Source of the DNA: Micromonosporaceae bacterium
Lineage (GTDB): Bacteria; Actinomycetota; Actinomycetes; Mycobacteriales; Micromonosporaceae
Direction: 5' to 3'
Assembly: GCA_019689695.1 (NCBI GenBank)
Contig: JADGHA010000165.1
Coordinates: 1 to 8,446 of the forward strand
DNA length: 8,446 bases
Shown here: piece by piece, positions 1 through 5,522 of the stretch
Numbering within the stretch: the first letter of the stretch is position 1
Layout of the letters: the number at the start of each line of letters is the position of its first letter
Made by a program: the position numbers and the translations under genes
The notes under the pieces: generated by a model
Databases searched by the model: none
What the model was told of the DNA's origin: nothing
The model's input: the letters and a program-made list of their open reading frames with translations, nothing else

Positions 1-1045
1 GTCCGCCCGCGTTGAGCAGCAGGCTCGTGGCGTCGTGCCAGCCCAGCACGGAAGCGTCTGCGCGTGCCGGGTCGCCAAGATCCGCGACGACCCGTCCAGC
101 ACCGGTGGCGGTGTCGACGAGCAGGACGCGCGCCGCGGGCGGCCCCGACGGCGCACTGGCCGGGCCGGACGAAATCCACACCGTGCGCGCCGCCGTCTGG
201 CCCTGCTGCCAGCCGGGACCGCTCCACGAGACCAAATCGGCCACGCCCGACACCACCCGCTCGTCGTCCCCGGTGTTGCCCCGCCAGTGCCGCAGCCGAG
301 CGTGGCCGTCGCCGCCGATCGACAACTGGACCACCTGGACGCCGGCCTGGGAGCCGGTGGGCAGGAGCACATCGCGACCGGGGTACGGAACCTTCGCCGG
401 TGCGCCCGCCCCGTCCACCAGATAGGTCGCGGCTTCCTGCGTGACCAGGAGCCGGCCACCGAGCCAGGCCACATCTTCGTTGAAGCCCGGTACCCGGATA
501 CGTCGTACGCCCGCTGTGGTCAGGTCCACCACGACCACCTCGTCGCGCTGGGCGAACGCGGCCCGCCGGCCGTCGCCGGCGAGCGACGTGGTGTCCAGGA
601 CGGGCTGCGGGTTGCCCGAGGCGTCGGTGGTGGCCCGCAGGTCTCCAACGTCGAGGCGGCGCCAGCTCGAGTCCTCGGCGAGCACGAGCACCGGCGCGTT
701 CACGCTCGCCTCGTCGGCCCGCGGCTGGGCCAGCGCGCGTGCCCGGCGCACCGGCCGGGTGCTCAGCGGGGTCGCGGCGGCCGTATCGAGGTCCAACCGG
801 CGGGGCAGGTCGATGGTCACCGTCGGCAGCGAGGCAACCGCGGTTACCGGCGGGGTGGCTGGCGCCGCGTCACCGGACGAGTCCGGCTCAGCAGGGTGGG
901 CAACCAGCGCGGCAATCGCCAGCGCCACCGCGCCCCCGGCCGCGAGCAGCGGGATCCACCGCCGGCCACGCGGGCGTCCGGGGAGCGGACCGGGTGGTGG
1001 TCCGTCACCGACGACGCGTATTCCGCCATCGTCCGGAGATGTCAT
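1..1045 (-). CDS. Membrane-anchored beta-propeller (TolB/WD40-like) protein, C-terminus off the window
   Basis: I read this frame by hand from an ATG at 1045-1043. It stays open for 348 codons to the left edge, so the C-terminus is missing. A perfect-looking ribosome site (GAGGAAGG on the minus strand, 1059-1052) sits six bases before the ATG. The N-terminus is a short Pro/Gly/Arg-rich cytoplasmic tail, followed by one membrane segment at about residues 31-49 and a Pro/Ala/Ser-rich linker. After about residue 110 the protein shows repeated blade-like units: 'AGDGRRAAFAQRDEVVVVDL' is followed by 'VAWLGGRLLVTQ' and later 'AARVLLVDTATGAGRVV'. This pattern is typical of extracytoplasmic beta-propellers in actinomycetes. 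It has no catalytic motif I recognise. It is divergent from the mau-like cluster, whose known counterpart includes a beta-propeller heavy chain (MauB); a functional link is only a guess. It could equally be an unrelated sensor or lipid-associated propeller. Confidence 0.85.
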   Translation of the reverse strand, partial: MTSPDDGGIRVVGDGPPPGPLPGRPRGRRWIPLLAAGGAVALAIAALVAHPAEPDSSGDAAPATPPVTAVASLPTVTIDLPRRLDLDTAAATPLSTRPVRRARALAQPRADEASVNAPVLVLAEDSSWRRLDVGDLRATTDASGNPQPVLDTTSLAGDGRRAAFAQRDEVVVVDLTTAGVRRIRVPGFNEDVAWLGGRLLVTQEAATYLVDGAGAPAKVPYPGRDVLLPTGSQAGVQVVQLSIGGDGHARLRHWRGNTGDDERVVSGVADLVSWSGPGWQQGQTAARTVWISSGPASAPSGPPAARVLLVDTATGAGRVVADLGDPARADASVLGWHDATSLLLNAGG

Positions 1046-1051
1046 CGGTTA

Positions 1052-1059
1052 CCTTCCTC
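1052..1059 (-). promoter_or_regulatory. Ribosome binding site of the beta-propeller gene
   Basis: The minus strand reads GAGGAAGG here, six bases before the ATG at 1045. It is the strongest reason for choosing that start, because the frame itself has no upstream stop control within the window. Confidence 0.7.
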
Positions 1060-1164
1060 GGCGGGCTTGGCCTTCATTTCTCCGGACCCGGACGCTATGC
1101 GGCGCTTTGCCGGACGCGGCAGATTGCGTAGCACCGGGCACCCAACCCTTCGCCGGCGTCGTCG

Positions 1165-1183
1165 GACAGCATAGCCTGCTGTC
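1165..1183. repeat. Inverted repeat, candidate operator or hairpin
   Basis: GACAGCA, a five-base spacer (TAGCC) and TGCTGTC form a perfect 7+7 inverted repeat of 19 bases in the divergent spacer. The size suits a dimeric repressor site controlling one or both flanking genes. A weak cruciform or RNA hairpin is the alternative. No regulator gene is present in the window. Confidence 0.5.
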
Positions 1184-1271
1184 AATCAACGGCGCCGGTC
1201 GACCTCCTGCCTCTGCAAACAAGTATGGACAGGCACGAGTTGGCTCCGTGCCCGCACCCCGGGGGATTCGC

Positions 1272-1952
1272 ATGCCGACAATGACACCAGACGGTCGCAT
1301 CCTGACAGTTACCGGAAACCCGCGAGGCCTCGTAGGCCCATGGCTGTTCATGATGTGGGTTACCAGCGCCAGCAACCGCTTCCGCCTGCACTGCGGCGCC
1401 CGCGGAGGGCAGGAGGCGGTTCTGGTGCACAGCCCGGACGCCGCCAAGACCACGGTCCGGGAGGCCAGCCGCGGCCGCACCCGGCTGCTGTCTATAGAGG
1501 ACACAGCGCACGGCGGCACCACTCTCGTGTGGCAAGGCGACTTCCATGAGCTGTCCACGTTCGTGCACGGCACCGAGGTGCCGTTGGAGACCCTGCCCAG
1601 CATGGTCGCCGGGTTGGACATCCAGGATTCGCGCGAAGGCATGACGGTGCGGCCACTGCGCGGCTCCGGCGTCGAGGTCGACTACGTGCTCGCCGGCAAC
1701 TTCATTCCTGAGGTCGCCAGCGTCACGGTCAAGCCACTAGCCTCGGCGACCGAGCAGATTCCGCTTTCCGGCGGCAAGGCCGTGCGGGGAGGTCGGCTCT
1801 GGCGCGACGACGATCTAGCGGCGGACGGCACTTTGCTGCGCCGCCGGGCTGTTTTGGCCAACACGTCGACCGCGGCGTTCTTCGTGCCGTTCGAGCCGAC
1901 CGGCAAGGATCTGGCGCCAGTTGTGGAGTCGATCGAGTTCACCCTGTCTTGA
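1272..1952 (+). CDS. Protein of unknown function, first gene of the mau-like cluster
   Basis: This 226-residue protein starts at ATG 1272, with GGGGGA five bases upstream; a second in-frame ATG at 1281 is possible. The frame is open far upstream (to 441), but that extension lies antisense to the propeller gene and has no good start. I do not recognise a family. There is no signal peptide, and only a short hydrophobic patch near residues 17-25 (GLVGPWLFMMWV). Only one cysteine is visible (LHCGARG). The rest alternates short hydrophobic beta-like stretches with charged turns, and a Gly/Arg-rich patch follows at GGKAVRGGRLWRDDD. It ends 24 bases before the MauD-like gene, so it is probably co-transcribed and may be a cytoplasmic partner or chaperone for the exported protein. 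Its opening codons often end in A or T (about 10 of the first 23), unlike the genes on the right. Confidence 0.75.
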   Translation: MPTMTPDGRILTVTGNPRGLVGPWLFMMWVTSASNRFRLHCGARGGQEAVLVHSPDAAKTTVREASRGRTRLLSIEDTAHGGTTLVWQGDFHELSTFVHGTEVPLETLPSMVAGLDIQDSREGMTVRPLRGSGVEVDYVLAGNFIPEVASVTVKPLASATEQIPLSGGKAVRGGRLWRDDDLAADGTLLRRRAVLANTSTAAFFVPFEPTGKDLAPVVESIEFTLS

Positions 1953-1976
1953 TCAGGTTGGAATCGGGGTCAGCCT

Positions 1977-2531
1977 ATGACAAGCGTCTTTAACTCCATC
2001 GCCGTGCTAGCGCTGCTCGGGGTGGTACTGCTCCTGTTCGCCAACTCGGCGCTGCTGAAGATGGTGCGCGACCTGCAGCAGGCGTTGATGGAGCTGCGGT
2101 CGGCCGGCCCGGCGGCGTTTGGCGGTGCGGAGGCGATGACCGTTGCCCAGTTCGCCGCGGGCGATGGCCGGCCGACGTACGTGCTCGTCGTCGACGCCGC
2201 CTGCCCCGCCTGCCGTGAACGGGCAGAGGACTACTCCCGTTTGAGCGCTGGCGCGGACAGCAGTCCGGGAATGGACACCGGCCACTTGGTTGTGCTGACC
2301 AAGGACGCGGTATGCCGCGACTGGTTCTCCAACGCCGCCGTACGGGTCCTTCTCGACCCAGTGCTGTTGGGCACCGTCGGCGTCGGCGTGACGCCGATGC
2401 TGATCAAGTACGACTCGGACGGTACCGAGCAGTGGCGGCGTGTGGTCGGGTCCCAACTCGACCTGCACCGCTTTGTCGGCGCCGCGCCGCCGCTCGATAG
2501 TTCCGCAGCAGGAAGGGCACGTTCAGCATGA
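1977..2531 (+). CDS. Membrane-tethered thioredoxin-fold protein, MauD-like
   Basis: This 184-residue protein has an N-terminal membrane segment at about residues 6-28, followed by a thioredoxin-type domain facing outside. 'YVLVVDAACPACRERAEDY' carries the redox pair C76-P-A-C79, and 'VGVGVTPMLIKYDSDG' carries the threonine and cis-proline (T139-P140) that face the active site in thioredoxin folds. This layout matches MauD, the accessory protein that in methylotrophs is required to form the disulfides of the methylamine dehydrogenase light chain; MauD is also about 200 residues with one N-terminal anchor. The stop overlaps the start of the Cys-rich gene (ATGA), so the two are translationally coupled and this protein probably handles that substrate. 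A G-run about eight bases before ATG 1977 may be the ribosome site. The family call as TlpA/MauD-like is firm; the exact substrate is inferred from position. Confidence 0.85.
   Translation: MTSVFNSIAVLALLGVVLLLFANSALLKMVRDLQQALMELRSAGPAAFGGAEAMTVAQFAAGDGRPTYVLVVDAACPACRERAEDYSRLSAGADSSPGMDTGHLVVLTKDAVCRDWFSNAAVRVLLDPVLLGTVGVGVTPMLIKYDSDGTEQWRRVVGSQLDLHRFVGAAPPLDSSAAGRARSA
2510..2517 (+). promoter_or_regulatory. Ribosome binding site of the MauA-like gene
   Basis: AGGAAGGG lies inside the end of the MauD-like gene, ten bases before ATG 2528, and supports the ATGA-overlap start. Confidence 0.6.
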
Positions 2532-3040
2532 CCGCCACGATCGACTACTGGGACCAGGTACCAAGTATCACGCACCCCGACGTCGCCGCCGACGGCTCGC
2601 CCCTGCCGGCTGAACCGGACCGCGGGAAGTCGGAGCGGCGACTGCAGGCCACCATCCGTACGCATCGCCGGACGCTACTCAAGACCGCCGGTGCGCTGGG
2701 CGGCGGCCTCGCGCTCAATGTCCTGTCCTGGCTGCCGCCAGCGCGGGGCAAGGCAGCCCAGGCACGAGTCGGTACCGAGTACCTCGACTGCACCATCTAC
2801 TCGTACAGCGATTCCATCACCTGCACCGGTGGCCCGTACGGCTCCGGCTACTGCGGCTCCGACGGCTGGTTCCTGCAGTACTCCGGCACCTGCTTCGTCA
2901 GCGGTGCGATCGTCGCGTGCAACAACCGCAACGCTTGGCGGTGGACGCGTTCTGACAACCATCGGACCTACCGCTGCGCGGACGGCATGCAGTACTGGTG
3001 CGGCGGACAGGGCTTCTTCATCTGCGCGTGGCAATTGTGA
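2528..3040 (+). CDS. Tat-exported Cys-rich protein resembling methylamine dehydrogenase light chain (MauA-like)
   Basis: This 170-residue protein has a long N-terminal Tat-type signal: a polar N-region, then HRRTLLK with twin arginines at 47-48, a hydrophobic stretch (about 53-69) and a Pro/Ala/Lys cleavage region near 71-80. MauA precursors also carry a long Tat-like leader. The mature part of about 90 residues has eight cysteines (88, 99, 109, 122, 131, 150, 158, 166), enough for four disulfides; MauA has twelve. By my hand alignment, 'MQYWCGG' (W157-C158) matches the Trp108-Cys109 of Paracoccus MauA, and the last Cys (FFICAW) matches its final Cys. The position of Trp57, the quinone-bearing residue, falls on Y118 ('LQYSGTC'), with W114 nearby. 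The Asp that precedes the Cys pair in MauA is not conserved. It is likely an exported, disulfide-rich protein processed by its MauD- and MauE-like neighbours. Enzyme activity and substrate are unknown; it should not be called methylamine dehydrogenase. Confidence 0.75.
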   Translation: MTATIDYWDQVPSITHPDVAADGSPLPAEPDRGKSERRLQATIRTHRRTLLKTAGALGGGLALNVLSWLPPARGKAAQARVGTEYLDCTIYSYSDSITCTGGPYGSGYCGSDGWFLQYSGTCFVSGAIVACNNRNAWRWTRSDNHRTYRCADGMQYWCGGQGFFICAWQL

Positions 3041-3789
3041 CCGGCGTGCTGTCACAGCGGACCACCCATCCGGTAGCGCCCGCCGCGGCGCTACTTGCCG
3101 CCGGTGCGGCGGTACTGGCGACTGCACCGGTCCTCGGCCCGGCTGTACCGGCGGTCGCCTGGACGCTGTTGGGGGCGACGGCCGGCTACTCCATCTCCGG
3201 CTCCGTTTGAAGCTTCAACTCGGCCGATCTGGTCACTTCGTCGGTCTGGCGAGGGCAGCAGCGGTACTTCATCACCGGCCTGTTCACCGGGGCGCTGGTT
3301 AGCGGGCTGGTCGCCGGGGTCGTCGGTGGAATCCTCGCGGTGGCCCCATCGCCGCTACGGTGGGGGGCCTTCGCCGTGCTGGCCGGTGCTGTGCTCGCGT
3401 TCGAACTGGCCGGGCGGCCGCTGTCCCTTCCCCAGAACCGGCGTGCCGTGCCGCAGTCCGTGATTCCGCGGTCCAATGTGGCCGGTCCGTTGCAGTTCGG
3501 CTTCGAGATGGGTACCGGCGTACGTACGTTCATGCCAACCGCGCTCCCGCACGTTCTGCTGCTGACGGTGGTGCTCGTCGGCGGCGTCGCTCCCGGCATC
3601 GGCGCCGGCCTCGGCTTCGGGCTCGGCCGAGCCCTGATGCCGCTGCTGCGCGCGCGCCAGCCCGATCCGCGTGCCTGGGACCGGCGGCTGTTGGCGACGC
3701 TGCGCACCATTGGCGTCGTGTGTGCCAGCGGTTTCCTGTTCGCCGCGCTCGCGCTGGCGCTGCACCGTTGGGGCTCGCCATGGTGGTGA
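3037..3789 (+). pseudogene. Polytopic membrane protein interrupted by one in-frame TGA
   Basis: A GTG start at 3037 overlaps the preceding stop (GTGA). The frame runs through 57 codons with two membrane segments, meets TGA at 3208-3210, then continues open in the same frame to TGA 3787-3789. Read through, it makes a 250-position protein with the TGA as codon 58. It has about six hydrophobic segments, including 'YFITGLFTGALVSGLVAG' after the break and 'PHVLLLTVVLVGGVAPG' later. A soluble loop holds the motif 'FGFEMGTGVRTFMPTALPH'. No ATG, GTG or TTG occurs in frame between the TGA and 3340, and a start at GTG 3340 would cut a membrane segment, so two independent genes are unlikely. Explanations are a nonsense mutation (for example CGA or TGG to TGA), a base-call error, or selenocysteine insertion. 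I do not recognise the family; by position it may act with the MauE-like protein. Confidence 0.7.
3222..3246 (+). other. Possible stem-loop downstream of the in-frame TGA
   Basis: GGCCGA (3222-3227) can pair with TCGGTC (3241-3246), with one G-U pair and a 13-base loop, starting 11 bases after the TGA. Bacterial selenocysteine elements sit at such a distance, but they usually have a much smaller loop with an apical GU. In DNA this GC-rich a six-pair stem can arise by chance. Confidence 0.25.
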
Positions 3790-4361
3790 CCGCGCTCTGG
3801 ATGGTCTGTCTCGCCGGTCAACTGCTCCTGCTGGTGTCTGCCGTTCGGCGCATGGTCATGCGGGAACCGCTGCGCGCCACGATCGCCACCCACGCCCTGC
3901 TGCCGACCCGCCTGCACACGGCTCTCGGAATCGTCGTGGAGGCGGCCCAGCTGACCGTTGGCATCGCCGGCCCGGTGGTGTTCCTCGCCGGTGACCGCCT
4001 TCGCATGCTCAGGCCCGCCGTCGCTGCCGGAACCGCCGCCCTGTACGTCGCCTTCGCGGTGTACCTGGCGGTCCTACTGGCAAAGCGGGGGCGAATCAGC
4101 TGCGGTTGCGTTGGCGGGAACGAGCGGGCCGGTCTACCGTCGATCGTGCGGGCGCTGGGGTTCGCCGCGACGGGCGGGTGGAGCGCCGCGGCCACGCCAC
4201 CGGGCTTGGGCCCGGCCGGGCGCCTGCTGGTCCTCGGCGGCGCCCTGCTCGTCGCCGGATTCGCCGCGCAGCTCGTCGCGGTGGCCGAAGCCGGCGGTCA
4301 GCGACCCTCCAGCTCGGCGACACCGGCCAGCAGGCGGTCGACGTCCGAGCGGTCGTTGTAG
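3780..4361 (+). CDS. MauE-like redox-associated membrane protein
   Basis: This 193-residue integral membrane protein starts at ATG 3780, inside the end of the preceding gene; GTG 3783 or GTG 3786 (a GTGA overlap) are alternatives. Hydrophobic segments lie near residues 2-22, 44-74 (probably with a short break) and 79-101, and a C-terminal pair follows near 119-163. A cysteine pair, 'ISCGCVGG', follows the third segment; this placement is typical of the MauE family (DoxX-like fold), which MauD needs to mature the methylamine dehydrogenase light chain. It probably passes electrons or disulfides across the membrane to the thioredoxin-like partner. The final ~20 residues (Ser/Arg/Pro-rich) are encoded antisense to the end of the aminotransferase gene and look unstructured. 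The family assignment rests on topology, the CGC motif and neighbours. Confidence 0.8.
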   Translation: MVVTALWMVCLAGQLLLLVSAVRRMVMREPLRATIATHALLPTRLHTALGIVVEAAQLTVGIAGPVVFLAGDRLRMLRPAVAAGTAALYVAFAVYLAVLLAKRGRISCGCVGGNERAGLPSIVRALGFAATGGWSAAATPPGLGPAGRLLVLGGALLVAGFAAQLVAVAEAGGQRPSSSATPASRRSTSERSL

Positions 4362-5506
4362 TGCACCAGGCCGGCCCGCACCGCGCTGCCGCGGTCGCGG
4401 ATTCCCAGCGCCCCGGTCACCTCCCACGCGTAGTTGTGGCCGTTCCACACGTTCACCCCGCGGCCGGCGAGGTGCTCGGCGACCTGGCGCGGCGTGTGCC
4501 CGGCCACGGTGAAGTACGCGGTGGCGGTGCGCCGGGTCGGCTTGCCGTACGTCGTCACGTGCGGCATCGACTCCAGGCCGCCCAGCATCACCTCGAACAG
4601 CTGCGACTCATGTGCCTCGGCCGCGGCCATCGAGGTGAGCAGCCGCTGCCGCCGGGTGCCGGTCGCCGTGCGGTCCAGCCCGGCCAGGTGCTCGACCGCG
4701 GCGACCACCCCGGCCAGGTCGGCGAAGGCCGGGGTGCCGGTTTCGAACCGGGCGGGCACCTCGTCGGGGGCGGGAGCCAGCTTGTCCGGCCGCAGGGTCT
4801 CCAGCAGGGCCGGGTCGGCCACCACCACGCCGACGTGCGGGCCCGACCACTTGTACGCGCTGGTGGCGTAGAAGTCCGCGCCGAGCGCGCGCATGTCCAC
4901 CGGCCCGTGTGCGGTGGCATGCACACCGTCCACATAGGTGAGCGCGCCGGCGTCGTGAGCCTTGGCCGCGATCGCCGCCACGTCCGGCCGGGTGCCCAGC
5001 ACGTTGCTCGCCGCGGTGACCGCCACCAGCCGGGTGCGCTCGCTCAGCAGCCCGTCGTACTGCTCGACCGGCAGCTCGCCGGTGGCGGTGTCCACCTCGG
5101 CCCAGCGGACCGTGGCGCCCGCCCGGGCGGCCGCCTGCACCCACGGCCGTACGTTCGCGTCGTGGTCCAACCTGGACACCACGACTTCGTCGCCCGGGCC
5201 CCAGGTCGCGCTGAGCGCCCCGGCGAGCCGGTAGGTCAGGGTGGTCATGTTGGGGCCGGCGATCACCCCGGCCGCATCCCCGCCGACCAGGTCGGCCACG
5301 GCCGCCCGGAACTCGTCGACGATCGCGTCGGAGCGCCGGCTGGCCGGGAACGCGCCGCCGGAGTTGCCGAGCCCTGCCCGGTACGCGTCGGAGATGGCCT
5401 GGATGACCGGTTCCGGCACCTGGGTGCCGGCCGCCCCGTCCAGGTAGGCGTAACCGTCGGAGAGCGCCGGGTAGCTGGCGCGGACCGCGCCGACGTCGAT
5501 AGGCAT
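4298..5506 (-). CDS. Class V aminotransferase, cysteine desulfurase-like family
   Basis: This 402-residue PLP-dependent enzyme of fold type I starts at ATG 5506. 'YLDGAAGTQVP' near residue 21 is the substrate-binding start of the family, H115 in 'SRLDHDANVRPW' is the residue that stacks on PLP, and D193 in 'YVDGVHATAH' contacts the pyridine nitrogen. K219 in 'TSAYKWSGPHVG' is the Schiff-base lysine. A C-terminal small domain ends with 'RAGLVHYNDRSDVDRLL'. This matches the VC1184-type proteins usually annotated 'cysteine desulfurase-like'. The translation contains no cysteine at all, so it cannot use the persulfide cysteine of IscS or SufS; an aminotransferase, lyase or other PLP reaction is more likely. 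It lies 16 bases behind the MFS gene, in one transcript. No clear Shine-Dalgarno precedes the start, suggesting coupling. Confidence 0.9.
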   Translation of the reverse strand: MPIDVGAVRASYPALSDGYAYLDGAAGTQVPEPVIQAISDAYRAGLGNSGGAFPASRRSDAIVDEFRAAVADLVGGDAAGVIAGPNMTTLTYRLAGALSATWGPGDEVVVSRLDHDANVRPWVQAAARAGATVRWAEVDTATGELPVEQYDGLLSERTRLVAVTAASNVLGTRPDVAAIAAKAHDAGALTYVDGVHATAHGPVDMRALGADFYATSAYKWSGPHVGVVVADPALLETLRPDKLAPAPDEVPARFETGTPAFADLAGVVAAVEHLAGLDRTATGTRRQRLLTSMAAAEAHESQLFEVMLGGLESMPHVTTYGKPTRRTATAYFTVAGHTPRQVAEHLAGRGVNVWNGHNYAWEVTGALGIRDRGSAVRAGLVHYNDRSDVDRLLAGVAELEGR

Positions 5507-5522
5507 GCGAACACGCTAGCCG

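Larger units (their letters stand above)
1046..1271. promoter_or_regulatory. Divergent intergenic region between the propeller gene and the mau-like cluster
   Basis: This 226-base gap must hold the promoters of both divergent transcripts. It contains one clear inverted repeat (1165-1183, listed separately). A TTGACA-like hexamer lies on the minus strand at 1185-1180, but no convincing -10 follows at 16-18 bases. A TATGGA on the plus strand (1224-1229) could be a -10 for the cluster, but its -35 is poor. A CCCCGGGG palindrome at 1257-1264 leads into the G-run that may serve as ribosome site for the gene at 1272. I see no small coding frame here worth calling. Confidence 0.5.

Noticed and set aside
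441..1271. Long plus-strand extension upstream of the 1272 gene
   Set aside because: It is antisense to the beta-propeller gene, which has a strong ribosome site and a sensible protein. The extension is Arg/Ser/Ala-rich shadow translation.
3340..3789. Separate gene starting at GTG 3340 after the TGA
   Set aside because: It would begin inside a hydrophobic stretch that continues in frame from before, and it has no ribosome site. A broken or recoded single gene fits better.
3186..3917. 243-codon minus-strand frame
   Set aside because: It is antisense to the membrane-protein genes, polar and Arg/Thr-rich, with no recognisable domain.
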